Part shown: positions 43,370 to 51,991 of the stretch, one piece after another | How positions within the stretch are numbered: the stretch's first letter is position 1 | Layout: each line of letters opens with the position of its first letter | Source of the DNA: an uncultured Rhodopila sp. | GTDB lineage: Bacteria > Pseudomonadota > Alphaproteobacteria > Acetobacterales > Acetobacteraceae | Reading direction: 5' to 3' | Assembly (NCBI RefSeq): GCF_903915725.1 | Contig: NZ_CAIWTY010000092.1 | Location: 62,001-126,000 of the forward strand | DNA: 64,000 nucleotides | Program-made: the position numbers and the translations under genes | The notes under the pieces: model-generated | Told to the model about the DNA's origin: nothing | Databases searched by the model: none | The model's input: only the letters and a program-made list of their open reading frames with translations

Positions 43370-43855
43370 CTAGTGCGTATACTTCAGAGAAATGGCGGCA
43401 ATGCCGGCCGCCACGTTGATGCCCTTGTCGCCCTCGACGCTAAGCGGCTGCAGCGAGATCGCCTTTGTCGAGCCGCCAATCAGCACGTTTGCGCTGCCGC
43501 CGACACCAGCCGCTGCGCCGGCCGTAACGCCACCGTAATCGCCGGTCAGCGCGCCGGGCTTGAGGTCCGTGGTCGGCGCAAGCACCGCCCAGGCCAGCAC
43601 GCCGCCCTTAAGGTAGCCGATATCGACGCCGAACTTCGAAATCTTACCCACGTACTTCACGGGCACAGAGCCGGATCCGGCCGAATACGAGCAGTGCAGA
43701 TCGCGGGACGAGCCGAAGATGAAGCCCCAGCCGCTGGCCACCTGGCAGGTCAGCAGGCCCGCCTTGACGGAGGCATCCGCGGCATGCGCCGGTGCCTGGA
43801 GCGCGAGCGCACCGAGCGCGAGGCCGGCCACGGCGAGAGCAGATTTTCTAAACAT
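43370..43855 (-). CDS. DUF992 exported protein
   Basis: 161 residues. Signal MFRKSALAVAGLALGALAL, cut after AHA-A. KAGLLTCQVASGWGFIFGS and DLHCSYSAG hold the two DUF992 cysteines; DIGYLKGGVLAWAVLAP follows. A Gly-rich second half resembles YSC84-type proteins. Function unknown, periplasmic. AGGAG lies 9 bp before the ATG. Confidence 0.88.
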   Translation of the reverse strand: MFRKSALAVAGLALGALALQAPAHAADASVKAGLLTCQVASGWGFIFGSSRDLHCSYSAGSGSVPVKYVGKISKFGVDIGYLKGGVLAWAVLAPTTDLKPGALTGDYGGVTAGAAAGVGGSANVLIGGSTKAISLQPLSVEGDKGINVAAGIAAISLKYTH

Positions 43856-43969
43856 ATACAGATACTCCTGTTGTAACTCAGCGCGGCCGTCTTAACGGCG
43901 GCTCAAGCGCCGATCGTGACGGGCGACCCGCCGGGCCGCCCGCGCCGTCATATCACACCGCGTCCGATT

Positions 43970-45703
43970 CTAATCGCTCGGGTGGGTGCCGGCCTTGAGC
44001 ATCTCCTCGACCTGAACCAGGTTCCAGGTCGCGGGCGACTGCATCGGCGGGAACTGCTTGAAGGATTCCAGTTCCTTCAGCCACAGCAACTGGCCGATGG
44101 GCAGCATGTTCCAGTCGTACAGGAAGGCGGTCGATGGCGAGGCGAGCGAGCCACCCAGACCCAGCGCCGACTTCATGCTTTCTCCCACCGCCTGTTCGAA
44201 CGGATCACGCTTGATGTTCTGCACCAGGGTGAAATGGAACGGTACCAGCGGCAGAATCCAGCCCTCGGCACCGGGCTGCGACATGTTGTAGTACATCTTC
44301 CAGTTCTTGTAGCGCACCGCGGACGGCGTCGATCCGGAGAAGTAGAAAAACACGTCGCGCGCCGATTCCTTCGACTTGCCTTCCAGATAGTCGCGCTGGT
44401 CGAAACCATCGAGCGTCGTCTTGACGATGCCCGGATAGCTGCCGGCCTCGATCTGCTTCTTCAGGTCGTCGCCCTTCGGTCCCCCGGCGATATCAACCAG
44501 CGTCGGCAGCCAGTCGAGTGCGGCATACAGCTTGTCCTTGACGGTGCCGGGCTTGATATGGCCGGGCCAGCGGACAACCTGCGGAACGCGATAGCCGCCT
44601 TCCCAGGCCTCACCCTTTTGTCCCTTGAACGGCGTGACGCCGCCATCGGGGAAGGTGATCTGCTCGGCGCCGTTATCGGTGGTGAAGACGATGATCGTAT
44701 TGTCGATCTGGCCGATATCCTCAAGCTTCTTCAGGACATAGCCGATATTGTCGTCCAACTGCTTCATGCCGGCTTCGTTGGCGCCCCAGTCCTTGCCGCC
44801 CTTGGTGCCGATCATGTCGTTGTATTTGTCGGACAGCACGGTGGTGACGTGCATGCGGGCCGGGTTGTACCAGACGAAGAAGGGCTTGTTGGTCTTCTTG
44901 GGGTCGTTGCGGTCAAGGAAGTCGATGACCTTGGCCGAAATTTCCTCGTCCACCGTCTTCGACCGCTCCAGCGTCAGCGGACCCTCATCCTTGCAGCTTT
45001 GGTTTGCCGCCGTTCCGTCGGACGACTTGCACCAGATCACCGGGCGAGGCGGCGTCATGCAGGTGGCTTTTTCCGGGTCCAAAGCGCCCGGAACCTCGGG
45101 CAGCCCCGGGATCGGCGTGTTCTTGCACGGCGGAACGATCGCCTGCACCAGCGGGCTGCTGTTGATGTCGGGGAAGCTCACCTGCTGCATCGCATCCAGG
45201 TGGTACAGATAGCCCCAATATTCCTCGAAGCCGTGCGCCGTCGGCAGCGACTCGGTATGGTCGCCAAGGTGGTTCTTGCCGAACTCCCCGGTGCTGTAGC
45301 CGAGGTCATGCAGGAATTTCGCGAGCGCGGGGGTTCCCGGGCGCAGATAGGACGGACTGCCGGGCAATTGTGGGGGGATCATGCCCGTGCGCAGCGGATA
45401 CATGCCGGTAAAGAACGCGTTGCGGCCGGAGGTGCAGCTTTGCATCCCGACATAGTCCATGAAGATCGCGCCTTCCTGGCCGATGCGGTCGATGTTGGGC
45501 GTTTCCCCGACCATCAGGCCGCGATGGTAGATGCTCGGCTGCATGAAGCCGATGTCATCGCCCATGATGAACAGGATATTCGGCTTCTGGTCGGAGGCCG
45601 GCGCCTGGGCGCGGGCATCGGGGGCGAGCATTGGCAGTGCCGCGAGCGACATCGCGGCCGTAACCGCGCCGGCGATTCGCGAGCGTTTTGTGCGGGCAGT
45701 CAT
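43970..45703 (-). CDS. Arylsulfatase (type I sulfatase)
   Basis: 577 residues. Signal peptide near 1-32 (IAGAVTAAMSLAALPMLAP). Metal site IMGDDIGFMQPS; sulfatase signature MQSCTSGRNAFFTGMYPLRTG, cited in parts, with CTSGR where many members have C-x-P-S-R: the Cys for formylglycine and the Arg are kept. FTTDNGAEQITFPDGG and KGEAWEGGYRVPQVVRWPG are later motifs. Periplasmic release of sulfate from aryl or alkyl esters. No formylglycine-generating enzyme gene is seen nearby. AAGGAGG precedes the ATG. Confidence 0.92.
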   Translation of the reverse strand: MTARTKRSRIAGAVTAAMSLAALPMLAPDARAQAPASDQKPNILFIMGDDIGFMQPSIYHRGLMVGETPNIDRIGQEGAIFMDYVGMQSCTSGRNAFFTGMYPLRTGMIPPQLPGSPSYLRPGTPALAKFLHDLGYSTGEFGKNHLGDHTESLPTAHGFEEYWGYLYHLDAMQQVSFPDINSSPLVQAIVPPCKNTPIPGLPEVPGALDPEKATCMTPPRPVIWCKSSDGTAANQSCKDEGPLTLERSKTVDEEISAKVIDFLDRNDPKKTNKPFFVWYNPARMHVTTVLSDKYNDMIGTKGGKDWGANEAGMKQLDDNIGYVLKKLEDIGQIDNTIIVFTTDNGAEQITFPDGGVTPFKGQKGEAWEGGYRVPQVVRWPGHIKPGTVKDKLYAALDWLPTLVDIAGGPKGDDLKKQIEAGSYPGIVKTTLDGFDQRDYLEGKSKESARDVFFYFSGSTPSAVRYKNWKMYYNMSQPGAEGWILPLVPFHFTLVQNIKRDPFEQAVGESMKSALGLGGSLASPSTAFLYDWNMLPIGQLLWLKELESFKQFPPMQSPATWNLVQVEEMLKAGTHPSD

Positions 45704-45869
45704 TCCATCCCTCCTTGAAATCCTGGTTCAGCAAGGGATGCCGCCTCTGCGCCGGGACGGGCCGGGCAGTGGCGGCCCCATGCATTGCCGGCCAGTAATA
45801 TTGAGTCAGTCGGCGGGCTATGCAGTTTGGGAATCCGCAAAGGGTTTTGTCGTAATCACGAAACCGTGA

Positions 45870-46766
45870 TCACGATTTTGCTGAACGCTGGGCAGTATGC
45901 GCCCGAGCCTCGTTGAGGCATCCCGCATGCCCGGGCAGCGCCGCGGCACAAGCGGGTTGGCTGTCCAAGCTTCGCAGAGCGGGGCGCCGAAGCCTGATGT
46001 ATTGCTGAGCCGTGGCGCCAAGGCAGGCCTTGCAAACATCACGAAACCGCCGCTCCGCCACGCCGAGCCGGTCGCAGACCTCTCCGACACCGAGACTCCG
46101 GCGCGGATCGGCCGTCAGTAATGCCTCGAAGCGGACCATGATCTCGGCCGCACACCGCATGGCATCGGTCTCGGGACGCGGTTCGCTTCGGGTAAGGCAG
46201 GCCGCCAGGGCGCACGCCAGTTCCTCGCCCATTGCCCGGACCACCTCCGGGTGGCCAAGAATGTGCGGCCGTGTCTCGGCCAGGCGCGCTGCCTCTCGAT
46301 GCATGCGCAGCAGGCGCTTTCGGTCCGGGGGCAATGGCCGCAAGATCGTGCCCCGCTCCGGGATCTCCAGCGCGCGGCCGGTTTCCGTCACGCCCAGACC
46401 GGCCAGGGCCGAGGCCGATAGGGCGATCATGCCCCATTGGCAGCGCCCGAGGGTGCGCTGGTGCAGGCGTTCTTCGCGGCCGTGCAAAACGATCTCACCC
46501 GGCTCCAGCGTCAGGCCGCCCCAGACGAGCGAGGGAGCCGAATCCAGGGAAAAAGATATGAACGCCCGATCAGGACGCACGGCGACGTAGCCGACGCGCG
46601 GCAAGTTTTCGGTTGCGTTGAGCAGATGAAGCTGACGCAACCGCGTCCGCGTCGCGCGGGCGGTGAAGGCTCCGGGAGCCAAAACCGCAAAAGCGGCCAG
46701 GATGTCGCTCAGGTCCGTTTGGTAGTCTTCGGCATCGGTAGAACTGCTGGTCGAGCTACCCGGCAT
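45870..46766 (-). CDS. AraC-type regulator with degraded C-terminal helix-turn-helix
   Basis: 298 residues. The ligand domain (about 15-205) is intact in style and the first AraC helix-turn-helix is good (GVGEVCDRLGVAERRFRDVC). The second should resemble HGFWELGRFAVAYRALFGES of the next gene but reads HAGCLNEARAHTAQRSAKS and stops about 15 residues early. So DNA binding is probably damaged. Paralogue of the gene 100 bp upstream; lies between it and the arylsulfatase gene. Confidence 0.7.
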   Translation of the reverse strand: MPGSSTSSSTDAEDYQTDLSDILAAFAVLAPGAFTARATRTRLRQLHLLNATENLPRVGYVAVRPDRAFISFSLDSAPSLVWGGLTLEPGEIVLHGREERLHQRTLGRCQWGMIALSASALAGLGVTETGRALEIPERGTILRPLPPDRKRLLRMHREAARLAETRPHILGHPEVVRAMGEELACALAACLTRSEPRPETDAMRCAAEIMVRFEALLTADPRRSLGVGEVCDRLGVAERRFRDVCKACLGATAQQYIRLRRPALRSLDSQPACAAALPGHAGCLNEARAHTAQRSAKS

Positions 46767-46865
46767 GCGCCGCGCCTCCCCGCATCGCTCAAATGAGCGA
46801 AACTTTTCCGGGCTAGGAATGACCCGCCCTGGAGATCGCATTTCATCGTGCCGTGATGCGGGTGG

Positions 46866-47864
46866 CTATGCGAATTGCGCCTGAAGCGAAAAATTCGCCA
46901 AGGCCGCGGCATCGCCGCCTGAACCCGGGGGCGTCCGCAACGTCGCGGACGGGCTCTCTCCGAACAATGCCCGATAGGCCACGGCAAACCGCCCAAGCTC
47001 CCAAAACCCGTGCGCGGTTGCAACCTCCGTAACCGTCGTCGCGGCCGCATCGGCCATCAAGAGTCCGCGGCGCGCCAGATGCATCTGACGCAAACGCAAG
47101 TAATGGTATGGGCCCATTCCCAACGCCTTGTTGCAGCAGGCGCTCAGCAGCCGCCTCGAAACGCCGATCCGGCGGCACATTTCGGTCAGGTGAACGACCC
47201 GATCCGGCCCTTCTTCCAGGATGGCGAAGAATTTCTTCATGACAGTGGCGTGACCGGCATTCGCGGGGACAGCCAAACTGCTGTCAGGGCCAATGCAGTC
47301 GACAAGGGCGCCGATCAGCGCCTGCTCCAGGCCGCGGGCCGCTTCCGGACAGGCGATCACCCGGGGCGCATGTTCGGCCAGATCACCGGCCGCGGCATGC
47401 AGGCTTTGCAGTCTTTGGATCGCCGCCGGCGCGGGAATGCAATGCAACGGCTCCCGCGGCGGCGTTAAGTCGCAGCCGGCCATGGTGGCGCCCAGGTCCT
47501 GCATGTCGCCGATCGGCAGCGACATCGACGCGAACTGCGACGGACCGAGGGATCGGAGGAACGCGCTGTATCGCTCGGGGTGCCGCATGACCGAGCCGGG
47601 AGGAGTCTCCGCGCCATCCACCAACATGGCGGGCCCTGCATGGGTCTCGAACATAAAGAAGGCGCGTCCGGGGATGTGGTCGAAATGCGCAATCCGCGGG
47701 AGGGTTTCGGAATAGCGCTGCATCCATAGCCGGTGCAGATCGACCCGGATGAGTTTTGCCTCGAAGAGACCGGGCTTCGTGACGGTGACTTCGGCCTTGG
47801 TCCCGCGGACGAAGGCTCCGTACTTGTCCGGATCGGAGAACCGGAGGACCGCGCTTCCTGGCAT
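46866..47864 (-). CDS. AraC-family transcriptional regulator
   Basis: 332 residues. C-terminal AraC domain with both helix-turn-helix units: LTEMCRRIGVSRRLLSACC and TVTEVATAHGFWELGRFAVA, then YRALFGESPSATLR. N-terminal sensor (about 1-210) of the type seen in OruR/ripA-like and similar regulators. Likely controls the arylsulfatase group downstream; effector unknown. ATG at 47864; its upstream DNA is unusually AT-rich (47955-48010), suiting a promoter. Confidence 0.85.
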   Translation of the reverse strand: MPGSAVLRFSDPDKYGAFVRGTKAEVTVTKPGLFEAKLIRVDLHRLWMQRYSETLPRIAHFDHIPGRAFFMFETHAGPAMLVDGAETPPGSVMRHPERYSAFLRSLGPSQFASMSLPIGDMQDLGATMAGCDLTPPREPLHCIPAPAAIQRLQSLHAAAGDLAEHAPRVIACPEAARGLEQALIGALVDCIGPDSSLAVPANAGHATVMKKFFAILEEGPDRVVHLTEMCRRIGVSRRLLSACCNKALGMGPYHYLRLRQMHLARRGLLMADAAATTVTEVATAHGFWELGRFAVAYRALFGESPSATLRTPPGSGGDAAALANFSLQAQFA

Positions 47865-48362
47865 GAATCAACCCCCGTGCGCCTTTGCGGCCTGATGCGT
47901 CTATGGGGGGTGGCGGTTGTCCAGCCATTGATGCAGATCAAATTCGCGGCGGGTTGATTTATACTGAAATTCTGCGTCATTTCATATTAATATCGCTGTA
48001 TTGTGGAATTGCATTGGCTGGCTTGCTAGTTGTATCTACAATCGCGCCAAGGTCTTTGCGTGGCCGGATATCGCCGCGACGCCGTTCATATGTTAGACCC
48101 CGGTCGCGGGCGACAAAGCCGCGGACCTTGTCGTCGGGCGCTACAGTCTGAAAAACCCACTTCGGACCGGACCGGCGTCTTCAGCGAGATGCCAACATCT
48201 CCTTCCGGCGGAAGCTCCCACCGGAGTCAACCAAGCCGACGAATTTTGCCTAAGAAATCGACCCCCGGTTGTTCCAGCGGGAACAATCCGGGGGTCGGAA
48301 GCGTCAGCATCGCACGGACGGCCGTGGCGCCGAAGGGCGATGTCCGCCGCTCGGTTCGTTTC
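47865..48362. other. Intergenic region with AT-rich patch
   Basis: 498 bp, no supported gene. 47955-48010 is markedly richer in A+T than the surroundings (ttgatttatactg, ttcatattaatatcg), a probable promoter zone for the AraC gene. The right end holds the terminator of the next gene. A plus-strand frame here is a shadow. Confidence 0.5.
48259..48297 (-). terminator. Hairpin downstream of the exported-protein gene
   Basis: cgacccccggttgttcc / gggaacaatccgggggtcg, about 17 bp with one bulge and a 3-nt loop. On the minus strand it is 66 bp past the stop at 48363 and followed by ATTTCTT. Strong stem, modest T-run. Confidence 0.65.
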
Positions 48363-48785
48363 CTAGTTGCCGCCCATTCCGCCTACGACACGCGGAATCG
48401 AGAGGGTGATTCCGTCGCACTTGGTCCCGGCGCCATCAATGGACAAATTGACGTAATCGCCTCGGGTCGACCCGCTAACCATGACCTTTCCGGTCGCCCC
48501 CGGTACCATCTGAGGGTCGAGGTCCAATTGGAAGGTTCCGTTCTTGTTAAATTCCCCTTCCAGACTGGCCATGTGGTGGGTCCGCGACGAGGCGACGAAG
48601 CCGGTCAGCTTGTTGTCCGCCTCCTTGATGATGTGCCAGTCGAGCGCCGGGCAGCCACCGACAGCGGCTTTGGTGTGAAAGGCGTAGAGCGTGCCGCTGT
48701 CCTGTTGAGCCAAAGCCGGGCTGAATGCCGCGGCCGCCGCGAGAGCTATCGCGGCCAAGCGAACGTCCACGATGGTTGATTTCAT
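48363..48785 (-). CDS. Exported protein of unknown function
   Basis: 140 residues. Signal peptide VDVRLAAIALAAAAAFSPAL, cut after ALA-Q. Mature part begins QQDSGTLYAFHTKAAVGGC; two cysteines (GGCPALDW, GTKCDG) could form a disulfide; ends in VVGGMGGN. A GGGAG site precedes the ATG at 48785; the longer frame is not used. No domain recognised. Confidence 0.65.
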   Translation of the reverse strand: MKSTIVDVRLAAIALAAAAAFSPALAQQDSGTLYAFHTKAAVGGCPALDWHIIKEADNKLTGFVASSRTHHMASLEGEFNKNGTFQLDLDPQMVPGATGKVMVSGSTRGDYVNLSIDGAGTKCDGITLSIPRVVGGMGGN

Positions 48786-48990
48786 CGACTTGTCACTCCC
48801 TTTTTTGGGCAGCACATTGCTGCGCCGGTCTGTTGCCAATAGTCCACGCGGACGGACTTGCCTATGCAGAAGCGGCAAGTATTAGGCCTCAGGCGATCAC
48901 TACGGAGCGATGAAATGGTTGACGTTGTCGCGGTTCCGCCGCGGGGCGCCGGACAGGACACCTCGCGGCGGATCGACCATCTGAGCGCCT

Positions 48991-49011
48991 CGTCCGGCGC
49001 CAGGCCGGACG
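48991..49011. terminator. Hairpin at the 3' end of the OmpA-lipoprotein gene
   Basis: cgtccggc-gccag-gccggacg: perfect 8-bp stem, 5-nt loop, 10 bp past the minus-strand stop. No T-run, so it may stabilise the message end or act with Rho. Confidence 0.45.
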
Positions 49012-49020
49012 CGGGGCGGC

Positions 49021-49593
49021 TCAGCCGCCGTTGGCCAGAGTCAGTTCCACGCGGCGGTTTGCCGCACGGCCCTTTGCGGTTTTGTTCGAGGCAACCGGGC
49101 TGGCATCGCCGTAGCCATGCGCTTCAACCAGGTCGGCCTTCAGGCCCTGCGACACCAGGAAGTCGGCGACGCTCTGCGCGCGCTTCTGCGACAGGTCCAG
49201 ATTTGTGGTCACGCCCTTCTTCTTCAGCTCCGGGCCGATCGGCGCATCGTCGGTGTAGCCGTTGACCAGGATCTTGTTGGTCTGCGTCGGCGCCAGCTTC
49301 GCTGCCAGCTTGGAGATGACCGACTTGCCCTGCGGCCGGATTTCCCAACTGCCGGGGGCGAACAGCAGGTCGCTGTTGACGGTGTACTTGACCGCGCCCT
49401 GCAAGCGGCTCAGCGCCGCCTTCTCCGAGGCGACCTGATCCGTCAGCGAGGCGTTCTGCTGCTGGAGCTGCTGGTTCTGCGCCTGAAGGTCGTCATACTT
49501 GCTCTGCGAGACGCATCCCGTGAGGCCCATGACCGACAGCAGCGACCCGGCGATGACATAGCGTTTGATTGAATACACAGGTGAACTCCCCAT
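49021..49593 (-). CDS. OmpA-family lipoprotein
   Basis: 190 residues. Lipobox VMGLTGC near residue 26 marks it as a lipoprotein. A coiled coil follows (YDDLQAQNQQLQQQNASLTD), then an OmpA C-terminal peptidoglycan-binding domain (about 75-188: VNGYTDDAPIG, LDLSQKRAQSVADFLVSQGL, VEAHGYGDASPV, GRAANRRVEL). Links the outer membrane to the wall. The ATG at 49593 is used rather than the longer frame. Related to YiaD/Pal-type proteins. Confidence 0.9.
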   Translation of the reverse strand: MGSSPVYSIKRYVIAGSLLSVMGLTGCVSQSKYDDLQAQNQQLQQQNASLTDQVASEKAALSRLQGAVKYTVNSDLLFAPGSWEIRPQGKSVISKLAAKLAPTQTNKILVNGYTDDAPIGPELKKKGVTTNLDLSQKRAQSVADFLVSQGLKADLVEAHGYGDASPVASNKTAKGRAANRRVELTLANGG

Positions 49594-49750
49594 TTTGCCT
49601 TCCGCCGGACAAGAATGTTTGGGATGGTAACAGATGGCGGACGGCCGCCTTATGAGTCGTCCGTCCACAACTGTCTATGCAGATTTGGCGTATGCGGCGA
49701 ACAAACGATGACCGCCGGTGGTTAATTTGTTCGTACGTTGTCCCCCTGTC

Positions 49751-50398
49751 TCAATATGGGTACGGATAGGGTGGCGGGTATCCGTAGGGCGGATATCCAT
49801 ACGGCGGGTAATGCGGGGCTGCAGCCGCGCCATACCAATAGGCCCGCCGGGCGCTGCGCCGGGCGACGCCGGCGAAGGACAACGGCGTCCACGGCATGCC
49901 GATGATGTCGATGAACACCGAGGCCGGCCCGTCGGCCCCCGAAAGGTTCCCCTCCAGCACCCTGACTGTAAAGCTCAGCCGATCGGCTTCGAGTTGTGGT
50001 TTGGTGAGTTCGACGACCAGGTCCTGGTTGGCGGTGCCATCCTTACTCAGCACCGAAACGGTGGCGTTGGGCGGGTCCTTGGTGAAGCTGCCGCCGGCGG
50101 CCCATTCCTCCAGCACATCCCGGGTCAGCAAATGGCCCGCCGCGCGCACCGGCCGATCGGCGAAGATGATGGAGTTGGTGCTGACGCCGGTGAGAGTGAG
50201 GGTATCGCCCTGAAGCGCCGCACCGCGGGCGTTCAACACGATCAGCGACGGCACCATGTCAACCTTGACGGAAGATGGCCGCGACGGCGGCGCGTTCGTT
50301 GCGGCTGGCGGCGGCGCGGGCTGGGCGCAGGCCAATCCGGCCAGGCAACACAGCGCAACTGCGCCGAGAAGGCGGAGCGGGGTACGATCGGGTCTCAT
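49751..50398 (-). CDS. Exported protein with a Pro-Tyr-Gly-rich tail
   Basis: 215 residues. Signal LRLLGAVALCCLAGLACA, a Pro/Ala linker, a domain of about 110 residues (VDMVPSLIVLNARGAALQGD, PASVFIDIIGMPWTP) and an aromatic tail of PPYGY repeats. The domain is widespread in alphaproteobacteria without a known role, as far as I can tell. ATG at 50398 precedes the signal peptide. The repeat DNA (tacggatagggtggcgggta style) is low-complexity. Confidence 0.65.
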   Translation of the reverse strand: MRPDRTPLRLLGAVALCCLAGLACAQPAPPPAATNAPPSRPSSVKVDMVPSLIVLNARGAALQGDTLTLTGVSTNSIIFADRPVRAAGHLLTRDVLEEWAAGGSFTKDPPNATVSVLSKDGTANQDLVVELTKPQLEADRLSFTVRVLEGNLSGADGPASVFIDIIGMPWTPLSFAGVARRSARRAYWYGAAAAPHYPPYGYPPYGYPPPYPYPY

Positions 50399-50456
50399 GC
50401 GATGGCTGTCCTTGCCGCGGATGGTGGCGCACCGTGGCTCGCCCGCGCCGGTCCGT

Positions 50457-50765
50457 CTATGCGGATTTGGCATGCTGGGCGCTCAACAGAATCGGCTCCG
50501 GCGGGATGCGATCGACCCGGCGGATCAGGATGCGGGTAAGCTGGTCGATGCAACTGATTGCCGTGCCGGGATCGTTGACGGCCGGGGAAATCTCCCGCAG
50601 CGCGATATCGACGATGTGGATGACGCCAAACTCGACATCCTGCAGCAAGGTGCGCATCGGGCCGATTCGGCTTCGTACTCGCTGCGTGGCGGCTTCCTGG
50701 AGCGGCCGCTGGCTTCCGGCCGGCGAGGCTGCCGGCGGGTCGGGTTTCAAACCGGCGGCGATCAT
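50457..50765 (-). pseudogene. C-terminal fragment of a DUF2254 membrane protein
   Basis: 102 codons. RRIGPMRTLLQDVEFG-like text (RIGPMRTLLQDVEFGVIHIV), then IALREISPAVNDPGTAISC and IDQLTRIL, is the conserved late part of DUF2254 proteins, which normally have four membrane helices first. Those are missing; the fragment begins with an ATG that overlaps the pstS stop. It could be translated as a soluble piece, but looks like a deletion remnant. Confidence 0.55.
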
Positions 50766-51841
50766 TGAAGGATCGGCTTGCCGTCCGGCCCTTTCACGCT
50801 GGCCTTCCATGTCTGGCGCACGGCGTCCTGCACCTCCGGCGGCAACGGAATGTAGTCCATCTCCTCCGCCGTTTTGCCGCCGTTTGTGTAGGCCCAATCG
50901 AAGAACTTCACGACGTTGGCGCTGGCCGCCGCGTCGCGAGGGTTCTCCGGCAACAGCACGAACGTGGCCGCGGCCATCGGCCAGCTTCGGTCGCCGCCCT
51001 GGTCGATCAGATTGATGGCGAAGTTGGTGGCGTTCTTCCAGTCCGCGCTCGCCGCGGCGGCCGAGAACGCCTCGCGGTTCGGCGTAACGAACTGGCCGGC
51101 CTTGTTGCGCAGTTGTGCCGTTATCAGATGGTTCTGCGTGGCATACGCACTGCCGGTATAACCGATGGCGCCGGTGATGCTGCTGACGGTCAATCCGGCG
51201 TTGGAATTGCTTCTGGCACCGGCGCCGGCCGGCCAGTGCACGCTTGTTCCGGTACCAACATGCTGTCGCCAAGCCGCGTCGGAGGCGGACAGGTAAGAGG
51301 TAAAAACGAAATTCGTGCCGGATGTGCCGGCGCGGAAGATCGGAACGATCGCCAGGCCGGGCAGCTTCAGGTCCCGGTTGACCTCGGCGATGCGGGGGTC
51401 GTTCCACCAGGCGATCTTCCCGAGATAGATGCCGGCGATGAGTTCGCCCGTCAGTTTGAGTTGGTTGGCCTGGAGTCCGGGTATATTGACGATCATGACA
51501 ACGGCGCCAATGACCGTCGGAAACTGCAGCAGGTGGCCCGATTGCAGTTGTGCCGCCGCTATCGGCTCATCGGAGGCGCCGAAATCGACGGTTCGGTTCA
51601 GGGCCTGGGTGGCTCCGGTTCCGGAGCTGAACGCCTGGTAGTTCAGGCGGATGCCGATGGCGGCTTCGGCTGCGTGACCCCAGGCGTCGTAGAGCGGCGC
51701 CGGCAGGGTTGCTCCCGCGCCGGTGATCTGCTGCGCCCGCGCGGCCAGGGGCAGGGCGGCCAGGGCGAGGGCCAGGACGGCGATGAGGCACCGCACGGGC
51801 TGGCGGCGGCGGGAAAAGGAATGGCCTGATATGCAAGACAT
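50762..51841 (-). CDS. pstS: Phosphate-binding protein PstS
   Basis: 359 residues. Signal (LIAVLALALAALPLAARA), GAGATLPAPLYDAWGHA, the phosphate loop SSGTGATQAL and DFGASDEPI, then IFRAGTSGTNFVFTSYLS and GAIGYTGSAYA. Periplasmic phosphate receptor of the Pst ABC importer. No pstCAB or phoU next to it: a lone copy, coupled by 4 bp to the DUF2254 fragment. It could serve a transporter elsewhere, or sense phosphate. Confidence 0.92.
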   Translation of the reverse strand: MSCISGHSFSRRRQPVRCLIAVLALALAALPLAARAQQITGAGATLPAPLYDAWGHAAEAAIGIRLNYQAFSSGTGATQALNRTVDFGASDEPIAAAQLQSGHLLQFPTVIGAVVMIVNIPGLQANQLKLTGELIAGIYLGKIAWWNDPRIAEVNRDLKLPGLAIVPIFRAGTSGTNFVFTSYLSASDAAWRQHVGTGTSVHWPAGAGARSNSNAGLTVSSITGAIGYTGSAYATQNHLITAQLRNKAGQFVTPNREAFSAAAASADWKNATNFAINLIDQGGDRSWPMAAATFVLLPENPRDAAASANVVKFFDWAYTNGGKTAEEMDYIPLPPEVQDAVRQTWKASVKGPDGKPILQ

Positions 51842-51991
51842 CTATCCAGACACCTCGACGCAACTCGGGGGATTCGGGTTGCCGATATGAACCATACAGC
51901 GCCCGGGGAAATCCGGATACCAGAGCTGTTACGGCGCCGGCCGCTCCGCGGACGGGGTGGCGGTCGCGCTGGGAAAGACTGAGGTCGAGGT

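Noticed and set aside
43916-45718. 600-codon plus-strand frame opposite the arylsulfatase
   Set aside because: The sulfatase on the other strand has a signal peptide, metal motifs and ribosome site; this frame has none.
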